From NCBI GenBank assembly GCA_903885865.1, contig CAISKH010000613.1, forward strand, positions 1-6,419: a stretch of DNA of 6,419 nucleotides. Reading direction: 5' to 3'. Source of the DNA: an uncultured Mucilaginibacter sp. (GTDB lineage: Bacteria > Bacteroidota > Bacteroidia > Sphingobacteriales > Sphingobacteriaceae). This document shows, piece after piece, positions 1 through 5,793 of the stretch. The position numbers were made by a program, and so were the translations under genes. The notes beneath the pieces are model-generated. The model was not told the origin of the DNA, made no database searches, and saw only the letters and a list, made by a program, of their open reading frames with translations. The first letter of the stretch is position 1. Each line of letters opens with the position of its first letter.

Positions 1-303
1 AATTTCATGTTTAAAAAGCTTAAGCATAACCGGGCAGGCAATGAGTTCAGCTATAACCGATGGGATTAAAACGGGCCCCTGCATCATTTCAAAAGCAAAA
101 GGCCAGTATTTCCATATCAATATAGTAAGCGCCAGCGATATTACACGTGTTGCTATCAACAGTAAGGTGAGCTTGCCCCATGTAAATGGTTTATTATATT
201 TTACTACTACAAAGGTCTGAAATATAATGCCTGCAATAAAGGCTATTGAACCTAAATAAATAGCTAATTCCAAAAATCCAAAAAAATCAATGCTGTTATA
301 CAT
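1..303 (-). CDS. Small hydrophobic membrane protein, C-terminus cut by window edge
   Basis: An open frame starts with ATG at 303 and runs to base 1 without a stop, giving 101 residues of a protein whose end lies outside the window. I do not recognise the family. Three hydrophobic stretches are visible, at about residues 9-33, 44-63 and 74-97, separated by short polar turns (KYNKPFTWGK, WKYW), so it should be a small inner-membrane protein with very short loops. There is no signal peptide cleavage site or catalytic motif. It begins 27 bases after the gltX stop on the same strand, with no terminator between, so it is probably co-transcribed with gltX. No Shine-Dalgarno sequence is apparent, as is common in Bacteroidota. 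That it is a gene rests on the clean open frame and coherent hydrophobic pattern; a function cannot be given. Confidence 0.72.
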   Translation of the reverse strand, partial: MYNSIDFFGFLELAIYLGSIAFIAGIIFQTFVVVKYNKPFTWGKLTLLLIATRVISLALTILIWKYWPFAFEMMQGPVLIPSVIAELIACPVMLKLFKHEI

Positions 304-330
304 AGGTTTTTTGTTTAGGTAAATGTAGGG

Positions 331-1851
331 TTAATTATTAAACACCACTAACGCCTTATTTATCCTGCCAATAGTTTCTTCTTTGCCCAATAAAGCCGCG
401 ATATCAAAAACATGCGGGCCAAACTTCCCGCCCACCAGCATAATACGGAAGGGCAGCATCACATCCCCGGCTTTCAGCCCTTTTTCTTCGGCCAATGCTT
501 TAAAAGTATTTTCAAGTTCTACGGCTTCAATTTGTTCCACGGTTTTCTGCAATTCAATAACTTTATTAAAAAATGCAGTTTTTTCTTCTGTCCATTTTGG
601 TTTAACGGCGTTCAGGTCGTATTCTTTGGGGCTTTCAAAAAAGTAGCAGGCTTGTGGGTAAAAGTCCGATAATAATGTACAGCGGTCCTTTACCAATTCA
701 ATAACAGTTAATAAGTAAGTATCATTTTTAATAGTAATACCCTTATCTTCCAAAATCTTTTTAACCGCGGCCTTTAACCTTTCGCCTTTTACCTTCTTTA
801 TCCATTCAGCATTATACCACCTGGCTTTTTCAAAATCAAACTTAGCGCCGGCCTTACTTATCCTTTCAATTGAAAATTTACTGATCAATTCATCCATTGT
901 AAAAATTTCCTGTCCTGAACCATCGTTCCATCCAAGCGTTGCCAGGAAATTTACAAAAGCTTCGGGCAAAAAGCCCATTCCTCTAAAACCTTGCGTAGTT
1001 GTACCCGATTGTTCGTCTTCCCAATCAAGCGCATAAACCGGTATACCCAGCCTGGCACCATCGCGCTTACTTAATTTACCGTGCCCATCGGGCTTTAATA
1101 TTAAAGGCAGGTGCGCCCATTGCGGCATATCGGCTTTCCATCCTAAATAATTCCAAAGCAATAAATGCACCGGCGCCGATGGCAGCCACTCCTCGCCCCT
1201 GAAAGCATGCGATATTTTCATTAAATAATCATCAACCACCACTGCCAGGTGATACGTTGGCATGCCATCGGCTTTTAATAAAACCTTGTCATCAACCTGG
1301 TTAGTTTCAAAACTAACGCGACCGCGTATCATATCGGTAAAGCTAACCGTCTCGTCGGCCGGAATTTTTATGCGGATAACGTGCGGAGTGTTGTTGGCCA
1401 GCAACTGGTCGACCTCGTGCTGCGGCAACGATAACGAATTACGTAAACCATCCCGGTATACCTGCCCGTATTGAAAATTTGGTATTTCTTTGCGGTTCTT
1501 GTCCAGTTCTTCGGCGGTATCAAAAGCGTAATAGGCATGGCCCTGCATCACCAGCCTTTCGGCATATTCACGGTAGATGCTTTTACGCTCACTCTGGCGG
1601 TACGGCGCGTATTTTCCCGGTGTAACGGGGCTCTCATCAGGAATGATGCCGCACCAGTTCAAACAATCCATTATATAGGCTTCGGCGCCTTCAACATAGC
1701 GGTTTTGATCAGTATCTTCTATCCGTAAAATAAAATCCCCGCCATACTTTTTAGCAAAAAGGTAATTAAACAGGGCGGTACGTACTCCGCCTAAATGTAA
1801 CCCGCCCGTAGGGCTTGGTGCAAAACGAACTCTAACTTTTTTATCTGACAT
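331..1851 (-). CDS. gltX: Glutamate--tRNA ligase (GluRS), class I
   Basis: This cytoplasmic enzyme charges tRNA(Glu) with glutamate using ATP. The protein is 506 residues from the ATG at 1851, a normal length. The Rossmann catalytic domain shows RFAPSPTGGLHLGG with the HIGH-class signature HLGG at 19-22, RIEDTDQNR at 43-51, PTYHLAVVVDD at about 198-208, RGEEW near 218, and the KMSKS-class loop KLSKR at 259-263. The C-terminal part from about 340 corresponds to the helical anticodon-binding region. The CxC zinc-binding cysteines of the E. coli enzyme are absent (the region reads AYYAFDT), so a zinc-free form is likely. I chose ATG 1851 over an in-frame TTG at 1860 because the protein then starts MSDKKVRVRFAPSPTG, as expected for the family, and because the TTG lies inside a likely promoter -7 box. 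It heads a probable two-gene transcript with the small membrane protein downstream. Confidence 0.97.
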   Translation of the reverse strand: MSDKKVRVRFAPSPTGGLHLGGVRTALFNYLFAKKYGGDFILRIEDTDQNRYVEGAEAYIMDCLNWCGIIPDESPVTPGKYAPYRQSERKSIYREYAERLVMQGHAYYAFDTAEELDKNRKEIPNFQYGQVYRDGLRNSLSLPQHEVDQLLANNTPHVIRIKIPADETVSFTDMIRGRVSFETNQVDDKVLLKADGMPTYHLAVVVDDYLMKISHAFRGEEWLPSAPVHLLLWNYLGWKADMPQWAHLPLILKPDGHGKLSKRDGARLGIPVYALDWEDEQSGTTTQGFRGMGFLPEAFVNFLATLGWNDGSGQEIFTMDELISKFSIERISKAGAKFDFEKARWYNAEWIKKVKGERLKAAVKKILEDKGITIKNDTYLLTVIELVKDRCTLLSDFYPQACYFFESPKEYDLNAVKPKWTEEKTAFFNKVIELQKTVEQIEAVELENTFKALAEEKGLKAGDVMLPFRIMLVGGKFGPHVFDIAALLGKEETIGRINKALVVFNN

Positions 1852-1857
1852 TGGTGG

Positions 1858-1888
1858 CAAAGATAGTTATTAGTATGGAGTCGGAAAG
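1858..1888 (-). promoter_or_regulatory. Likely Bacteroidota-type promoter of gltX
   Basis: On the minus strand, bases 1865-1858 read TATCTTTG, a perfect match to the Bacteroidota -7 consensus TAnnTTTG. About 17-19 bases further upstream the minus strand reads CTTTCC (around 1888-1883), a partial match to the -33 TTTG element, and this falls inside the left arm of an inverted repeat. The -7 box ends only six bases before the chosen ATG, so transcription would start at or within a base or two of the start codon, giving a leaderless or nearly leaderless mRNA. The -7 match is seen directly; the start point is inferred. Confidence 0.55.
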
Positions 1889-1910
1889 TCCGGAAGTCGG
1901 AAAGTCCGGA
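1879..1910. repeat. Two tandem copies of a 16-bp unit; left arm of an inverted repeat
   Basis: The unit AGTCGGAAAGTCCGGA occurs twice, head to tail and without mismatch, at 1879-1894 and 1895-1910. Each unit is itself two related octamers (AGTCGGAA / AGTCCGGA). The block is also the left arm of a long imperfect inverted repeat with 2010-2038. It lies upstream of gltX in the divergent spacer. Confidence 0.9.
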
Positions 1911-1938
1911 AAGATGTAAATTGGCCGCATCAAGATAA

Positions 1939-1988
1939 GCTGGGTCCAGCTGGGTCCACCCTGGTCCAGGTGAGTCCACCCTGGTCCC
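1939..1988. repeat. Five tandem copies of a degenerate 10-bp repeat
   Basis: Five consecutive decamers can be read: GCTGGGTCCA, GCTGGGTCCA, CCCTGGTCCA, GGTGAGTCCA and CCCTGGTCCC. All keep a GTCC core at the same position in the unit. The array sits in the spacer between the arms of the surrounding inverted repeat. It is GC-rich, unlike the AT-rich flanks, and does not belong to any plausible reading frame; open frames that cross it have no family resemblance. Confidence 0.88.
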
Positions 1989-2009
1989 GGCTACACCTTT
2001 TGATGTTCA

Positions 2010-2045
2010 ACTTTCTGACTTACGCGGACTTTCCCACTTACGGAC
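2010..2045. repeat. Right arm of the 1879-2038 inverted repeat
   Basis: Bases 2025-2038 pair with 1879-1892 at 13 of 14 positions, and 2010-2021 pair with 1894-1905 at 11 of 12. A one-base bulge is on the left and a three-base bulge on the right. The arm continues with a further related ACTTACGGACT to 2045. The distance between the paired arms is 104 bases, filled mainly by the 10-bp tandem array. It lies within 50 bases of the histidine kinase start. Confidence 0.8.
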
Positions 2046-2094
2046 TAAACTAAATTATAAGATACAAACCTATTTTACGTTATTTGAAGCTGAT

Positions 2095-3312
2095 ATGATA
2101 AACGCTTACGAAAATAAGAAACGCTGGAAATACATACTGCTTACGTTTGCCCTAATTATTGCCAGCGGATCGTTGTTTTATACCAATTACCTGGTGCGGA
2201 ATATAGCCAAATCAGAACGCACGCGTGCAAACATATGGGCACTAAGTATGAAACAGGTAATATCGGCTGATGATAATGATTATTTACCATTTGTGTTTGC
2301 TGTACGCGATAGTTCATTAGTGCCTGCCATAGTTACCAATGAAAAAGGTGAGATACAAAGCGTTAAGGGGCTTGACAGTACAAAAACCTATATAAAATTA
2401 CCGCCGGATGCTGTAAAAGATAAAAATACACCGGTTTACGATCCGGAGTATTTTCAATCGGAGTTAAAAACCATGATCTCGCAGCATCCTGAACCTATTA
2501 GAATACCTCTGCAGCGCGGTTATTGGTTAATTTATTATAAAGATTCGGCATTACTTACCGAGCTGAAATTTTTTCCCTATGTGCAGCTTTCAGTTATCGC
2601 GGTATTTTTATTGTTGGCTTATACCGCCTTTAATTCATCGCGTAAATCTGAGCAGAACCAGGTTTGGGTGGGATTGGCCAAAGAGACCGCCCACCAGTTG
2701 GGCACGCCCATATCATCATTAATGGCGTGGATAGAATTAATAAAGGATAAGTTTAACGCCGAAGAAGACCCGCTGGTAGCCGAAATGGAAAATGATGTAA
2801 AGCGGTTAGAGATTGTAGCCGACAGGTTTTCGAAAATAGGCTCAAAACCAAAACTGGAAGTGCATTCTGTATATGAGGTGGTTAATGATTTTGTTGATTA
2901 CTTTAAGGTACGGGTAAGCAATAATATAAATTTTGAAATAACCGGAAATACTGAATTGAAAGCAGGTTTAAATATTCCGTTATTTGATTGGGTGATAGAG
3001 AATTTACTTAAAAACGCTGTAAACGCAATTGAAGGCAAGGGTAGTATTAAAGTAAATATTTTTACCAATAAGAGTAAAGACCAGGTAATAATTGACGTAA
3101 CCGATACCGGCAAAGGCATACCGCGCTCTAAATTTGCAACTGTTTTTCAGCCTGGGTACACTACACGCAAGCGTGGCTGGGGCCTCGGCTTGTCATTAAC
3201 CAAACGAATGGTGGAGAATTACCATAACGGGCAGATATTTGTGCGTGACTCGGAATTGGGCAAGGGCACAACTTTCAGGATCATTTTAAAAAATATAAGA
3301 AACGATGAATAA
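2095..3312 (+). CDS. Membrane-bound sensor histidine kinase (HQLGTP type)
   Basis: This is a 405-residue two-component sensor kinase. A short cytoplasmic N-terminus is followed by a membrane helix at about 13-34, a periplasmic sensor region of roughly 125 residues, and a second helix at about 160-179. The dimerisation/phosphoacceptor helix begins near 188 and carries AKETAHQLGTPISSL with the predicted phosphorylated His at 200. The HATPase_c domain follows: N box IENLLKNAVNAI (Asn 303 and 307), G1 box DTGKG at 337-341, an F-box-like FQPGYTTRKR at 351-360, and G2 GWGLGLSL at 361-368. No HAMP, PAS or receiver domain is visible. The residue after the phospho-His is Gln rather than the usual Glu/Asp. 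The periplasmic part has no recognisable fold, so the signal is unknown. No response regulator gene is adjacent; the next gene overlaps it by 8 bp. Confidence 0.93.
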   Translation: MINAYENKKRWKYILLTFALIIASGSLFYTNYLVRNIAKSERTRANIWALSMKQVISADDNDYLPFVFAVRDSSLVPAIVTNEKGEIQSVKGLDSTKTYIKLPPDAVKDKNTPVYDPEYFQSELKTMISQHPEPIRIPLQRGYWLIYYKDSALLTELKFFPYVQLSVIAVFLLLAYTAFNSSRKSEQNQVWVGLAKETAHQLGTPISSLMAWIELIKDKFNAEEDPLVAEMENDVKRLEIVADRFSKIGSKPKLEVHSVYEVVNDFVDYFKVRVSNNINFEITGNTELKAGLNIPLFDWVIENLLKNAVNAIEGKGSIKVNIFTNKSKDQVIIDVTDTGKGIPRSKFATVFQPGYTTRKRGWGLGLSLTKRMVENYHNGQIFVRDSELGKGTTFRIILKNIRNDE

Positions 3313-3814
3313 ACCTGCAGAAGAAGAATACGCGCCATTTTATGGCACCTATATGCGAATGGTTGGCGAAGGGCCGGTTTTAGATATCCTGGAGGACCTT
3401 GCCGAAAACACCTTTGCCCTTTTTAGCAAACTAAGCGACGAACAGGCCAACTATGCCTATGCTGATGGTAAATGGAGTATTAAAGAAGTTTTGGGGCATA
3501 TGATAGATGCCGAACGCACTTTTGCCTATCGCATTCTCGCTTTTTCGCGCGGGCAGGCCGAGTTGCCCGGTTTTGACGAAAACATATATGTGGAAAATGC
3601 AACGTTCAGGAGCCGCTCAATAGGCAACCTTGCAGAAGAGTTTAAGGCCGTGCGCGAGGCCAACCTATACCTTTTACATTCGTTAAGCCCCGAACAATTT
3701 GCAGCAACGGGTATAGCCAACGGCAATAAAATATCGGTGCTGGCATTGGTTTATATTATGGCCGGACATGAAATGCATCATGTTAAGATTGTAAATGAAC
3801 GATATTTAGTTTGA
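3305..3814 (+). CDS. DinB/YfiT-like putative metal-dependent four-helix protein
   Basis: This 169-residue cytoplasmic protein has the pattern of the DinB superfamily: a four-helix bundle with a metal bound by three histidines. The visible elements are GKWSIKEVLGHMIDAER with His 65, and AGHEMHHVKIVNERYL with His 155, 158 and 159. The likely triad is 65/155/159, with spacing close to the Bacillus YfiT type. Family members include bacillithiol- or other thiol-dependent transferases and damage-inducible proteins; the substrate here cannot be assigned. The ATG at 3305 overlaps the last codons of the histidine kinase gene by 8 bp, which implies translational coupling and one transcript. The gene ends directly at a palindrome that could terminate it. 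No signal peptide or membrane helix is present. Confidence 0.88.
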   Translation: MNKPAEEEYAPFYGTYMRMVGEGPVLDILEDLAENTFALFSKLSDEQANYAYADGKWSIKEVLGHMIDAERTFAYRILAFSRGQAELPGFDENIYVENATFRSRSIGNLAEEFKAVREANLYLLHSLSPEQFAATGIANGNKISVLALVYIMAGHEMHHVKIVNERYLV

Positions 3815-3884
3815 GGCGGAAAGGTAAAAGGCAAAAGGTGAAAGGTTGATTTTGCCTTTTACCTTTTGCCTTTCACCTTTTACC
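3815..3884. terminator. Heptamer-repeat palindrome, probable bidirectional terminator
   Basis: The whole 70-base gap between two convergent genes is a palindrome made of GGNNAAA heptamers. On the plus strand, GGTAAAA, GGCAAAA and GGTGAAA follow each other at 3823-3843. On the minus strand, five heptamers run without a gap from 3884 to 3850: GGTAAAA, GGTGAAA, GGCAAAA, GGTAAAA, GGCAAAA. Bases 3820-3836 and 3850-3866 form a perfect 17-bp stem with a 13-base loop, and other registers are possible. No separate T tract follows. Its position at a convergent junction suggests that it ends transcripts from both sides. Confidence 0.65.
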
Positions 3885-4247
3885 TCATTCTTCCAGTTTC
3901 TTTGCTTCCTTTTTCTCGATCAGGTAGGATACAAATAGGCCTGTACCCCCAAACACAGCTATCAGCGCGAAATAAACAGCAGGGTTACCATCATTATTCA
4001 TGGTTGCAAAGGCCGTATGATCTAACATATAAGCAATAAACAAACCCAAACCAGCGCCAATTAATAATAAGCCCCAGGTAAGTACATAATTACGATTAAT
4101 TGGTTTTTTTGAGCTTCGCGGATCCATACCGCGTTCTATCATTGCCATTCTTTCGCGGTTACTTAGGTAAATAATACCAAATATCATCGCAAACATTGCT
4201 ATTGGTACTAAAATGGGGACCAATACCCCTAATGTTCCTGCGTCCAT
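3885..4247 (-). CDS. Small three-helix membrane protein, DUF6249-like
   Basis: A 120-residue protein starts at ATG 4247. Three membrane helices are visible at about residues 5-28, 54-74 and 89-110. A conserved-looking cytoplasmic loop NRERMAMIERGMDP (30-43) follows the first helix, and the C-terminus is charged (IEKKEAKKLEE). The arrangement (helix, RExMAMIERGMDP-like loop, two more helices) matches my recollection of the DUF6249 family of Bacteroidota, whose function is not known. It is divergent from the ECF sigma factor gene across a 309-bp spacer, so a regulatory link is possible but unproven. There is no signal peptide, catalytic motif or strong ribosome binding site. Its stop codon abuts the heptamer palindrome. 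Confidence 0.8.
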   Translation of the reverse strand: MDAGTLGVLVPILVPIAMFAMIFGIIYLSNRERMAMIERGMDPRSSKKPINRNYVLTWGLLLIGAGLGLFIAYMLDHTAFATMNNDGNPAVYFALIAVFGGTGLFVSYLIEKKEAKKLEE

Positions 4248-4556
4248 CTTATTTAAATTTTAAGGTTAATTGTTTTTAGTTTTCATCTACACCATTTTAG
4301 TGTAATTGTAAGCTATGACGACGTGGTTTTTTATTAGGTTACACTGTTTGTTGATTTTTGTTGAAAGGTTGTAAAGTTGGAATGTTGAAAGGTTGGCAGA
4401 AGAGGATAAAGTCGCCACAGTATGCTATTTTAACACATACCTAAACAATACTGTAACAGCACTAACAACATTCCAACTTTCCAACAAAACAAACAAGGTA
4501 TATTTACTTAATCATGTAACCTCCATAAATAAATTGTAGTCAGAGAGTATATAAAT
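4248..4556. other. Divergent intergenic region with inverted repeats, no gene seen
   Basis: This 309-bp spacer separates the DUF6249-like gene from the ECF sigma gene and should hold both promoters. I could not find a convincing TAnnTTTG -7 box for either. It holds the long inverted repeat described separately. A motif AGTGTAA at 4299-4305 is mirrored by TTACACT at 4339-4345, with a TACAC at 4288-4292. Inside the loop of the large repeat, ACAGTAT (4417-4423) is mirrored by ATACTGT (4448-4454). No open frame of convincing quality is present. Confidence 0.6.
4346..4497. repeat. Long imperfect inverted repeat of GTTGAAAGG-type units
   Basis: AAAGTTGGAATGTTG at 4373-4387 is exactly mirrored by CAACATTCCAACTTT at 4466-4480, 15 of 15 bases, with 78 bases between. 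Outside this core, similarity continues with a gap: GTTTGTT near 4346 on the left against AACAAAC near 4490 on the right. The left arm also holds a direct repeat TGTTGAAAGGTTG at 4359-4371 and 4383-4395. It lies in the divergent spacer, so it is not a simple terminator. Confidence 0.8.
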
Positions 4557-5138
4557 ATGCAAAGCAAGCTTTCGGATATAGAATTGATAGTGCAAACACT
4601 GTCTGGTGATCAATCGGCTTATGCCTGTTTGGTTAAACGCCACCAGCGCTTTGTATTTACTTTGGCTTTGCGTTTTGCGAAGAACCGGGAGGATGCGGAG
4701 GAAATTGCGCAGGACTGCTTTATAAAAGCGTACCGTTCGCTCGCGTCGTTTAAGCAGGAATCGAAATTCAGCACCTGGCTGTATACTATTGTTTATACTA
4801 CGGCCATGACGGCCATGCGTAAAAAAAGGGTGGATACCCCTTCTATAGATGACGAAGAAACGCACATTCAAATAGAAAACACCTCGTCAGGTTATGACGT
4901 TAATAATGCGGAAAACAAGTCGAGGTCATTTTACGTGGACCAGGCTATTTCGCAATTAACACCTGACGATGCCACCATAATTACGTTATTTTACAAGGGC
5001 GAACAATCATTGGAAGAAATTGCCCAAACATTAGGCATAGAGGCTAACAGTGTTAAAGTTAAATTATTCAGGGCGCGCCAGCGTTTAAAAGAAAAACTGG
5101 AGCGTAATTTAAAACATGAAGTTAAAGAACTGATATGA
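4557..5138 (+). CDS. ECF-family RNA polymerase sigma factor
   Basis: This 193-residue sigma-70-family protein contains only regions 2 and 4, the hallmark of the extracytoplasmic-function group that directs RNA polymerase to a small regulon. Region 2 spans about 18-90, with FVFTLALRFAKNREDAEEIAQ and the core-binding/-10-recognition stretch FIKAYRSLASFKQESKFSTW, followed by a basic MRKKR. A variable acidic linker covers about 91-126. Region 4 runs from about 127 to 180; its helix-turn-helix contains SLEEIAQTLGIEANSVKVKL and then FRARQRLKEKL. The gene overlaps the next one at ATGA, so the two are coupled. The partner gene encodes a membrane protein that probably holds this sigma factor inactive. 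The ATG at 4557 gives a family-typical N-terminus; only a weak AGAGAG lies upstream. Target genes cannot be told from the window. Confidence 0.95.
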   Translation: MQSKLSDIELIVQTLSGDQSAYACLVKRHQRFVFTLALRFAKNREDAEEIAQDCFIKAYRSLASFKQESKFSTWLYTIVYTTAMTAMRKKRVDTPSIDDEETHIQIENTSSGYDVNNAENKSRSFYVDQAISQLTPDDATIITLFYKGEQSLEEIAQTLGIEANSVKVKLFRARQRLKEKLERNLKHEVKELI

Positions 5139-5626
5139 ACAACATAGAAGAAAAACTTTGGGAATATATTGATGGCGCCTGTTCCGCAAAGGAACGTGAA
5201 GCTATTGACCTGCTTATTGCACAGGACGAAACCTACCGGCAAAAATATCTCGACCTATTGGCCCTTAACCGGGAAATAGCCGCGATGGAAATGGATGAGC
5301 CCTCAATGGCCTTTACCTATAACGTAATGGAAACCATACGGGCCGACTATGCGAAAAAACCGCTTAAAGCAGCTATTGATAACCGGATCATAAAGGCGAT
5401 AGCAGGGTTTTTTGTATTTACCATAGCAGCTTTATTAATATTTGTGTTGGTAAACATTAACTGGTCGGCGGGGCACACGGTTGTTATGCCTGCATTAAAA
5501 CTCCCTGCCCTGAAAGTATTTTTGAGTGGCAGCGTAGTAAAGGGGTTTTTGTTTTTTGATGTAGTTTTACTGTTGTTTTTGTTTGATGGTTTCCTGCGTA
5601 AAAGGCGTTTTGTTAAACATTCGTAA
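5135..5626 (+). CDS. Probable membrane anti-sigma factor, zinc-free type
   Basis: This 163-residue protein is encoded directly after, and overlapping by four bases (ATGA), the ECF sigma gene, the classic place for its anti-sigma factor. The N-terminal cytoplasmic part (about 1-83) is helical. It begins EEKLWEYIDGACSAKEREAI, resembling the acidic LWxYxDGxLS/xxExxxIxxxL opening of anti-sigma domains, but the HxxxCxxC zinc motif is absent. Two hydrophobic helices follow, at about 85-107 and 131-154, then a basic tail LRKRRFVKHS. This topology puts both ends inside the cell with a short external loop of about 23 residues, rather than a large periplasmic sensor domain. The assignment rests on position, topology and the N-terminal pattern, since sequence identity in this class is low. 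A stand-alone membrane protein of other role is the alternative. Confidence 0.75.
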   Translation: MNNIEEKLWEYIDGACSAKEREAIDLLIAQDETYRQKYLDLLALNREIAAMEMDEPSMAFTYNVMETIRADYAKKPLKAAIDNRIIKAIAGFFVFTIAALLIFVLVNINWSAGHTVVMPALKLPALKVFLSGSVVKGFLFFDVVLLLFLFDGFLRKRRFVKHS

Positions 5627-5649
5627 TAATTTTTGTACAGTTTATTGTA

Positions 5650-5674
5650 GCAAAATGGCCACACCTGATTTTGC
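5650..5674. other. Small hairpin downstream of the anti-sigma gene
   Basis: GCAAAAT at 5650-5656 is mirrored by ATTTTGC at 5668-5674, with an 11-base loop. It lies 24 bases after the anti-sigma stop codon. No T tract follows, so it is at most a weak terminator or an mRNA 3'-end stabilising structure. Confidence 0.3.
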
Positions 5675-5690
5675 CGCAGAAAAAAAGGGT

Positions 5691-5757
5691 TGACAAAAAA
5701 GCAGTTTTCGCTGACACATACTGCCATTTTTAGTATAAAAGTAAAAATAATCTGACA
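5691..5757 (+). promoter_or_regulatory. Spaced TGACA motifs, possible activator sites
   Basis: TGACA occurs at 5691-5695, 5712-5716 and 5753-5757, all on the plus strand. The start-to-start distances are 21 and 41 bases, near two and four helical turns. The middle copy forms an imperfect dyad TGACA-N5-TGCCA (5712-5726). They lie 11 to 77 bases upstream of a sigma-54 promoter, and the more distant two are where enhancer-binding proteins commonly bind. The role is inferred. Confidence 0.35.
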
Positions 5758-5766
5758 TAAGCAATA

Positions 5767-5784
5767 TTGGCATAGTAATTGCTT
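5767..5784 (+). promoter_or_regulatory. Sigma-54 (RpoN) -24/-12 promoter
   Basis: The stretch TTGGCATAGTAATTGCTT contains TGGCA at 5768-5772 and TTGCT at 5779-5783. The invariant GG (5769-5770) and GC (5781-5782) are exactly 12 bases apart, as required for -24/-12 elements (consensus TGGCAc-N5-TTGCw). The predicted start point is about 5794 on the plus strand. This is a near-consensus match in an AT-rich non-coding region with a plausible transcript after it, which makes a chance match less likely. RpoN itself is not encoded in the window. Confidence 0.65.
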
Positions 5785-5793
5785 AACATTGTA

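Noticed and set aside
383..1728. Several plus-strand open frames of 60-90 codons inside gltX
   Set aside because: All are antisense to a clear, full-length gltX and have no recognisable motifs.
1791..1979. A 62-codon minus-strand frame crossing the gltX start and the decamer array
   Set aside because: It overlaps the gltX N-terminus in another frame and gets its composition from the tandem repeats (proline/glycine-rich stretch). It shows no family resemblance.
2081..2094. TTATTTG just upstream of the histidine kinase as a -7 box
   Set aside because: It lacks the TA of TAnnTTTG at the right spacing, and no -33 partner is visible, so I did not call a promoter.
5655..5693. A 12-codon frame (MATPDFAAEKKG) after the anti-sigma gene
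   Set aside because: Too short, no ribosome binding site, and the start overlaps a small hairpin. Nothing but an ATG and a stop supports it.
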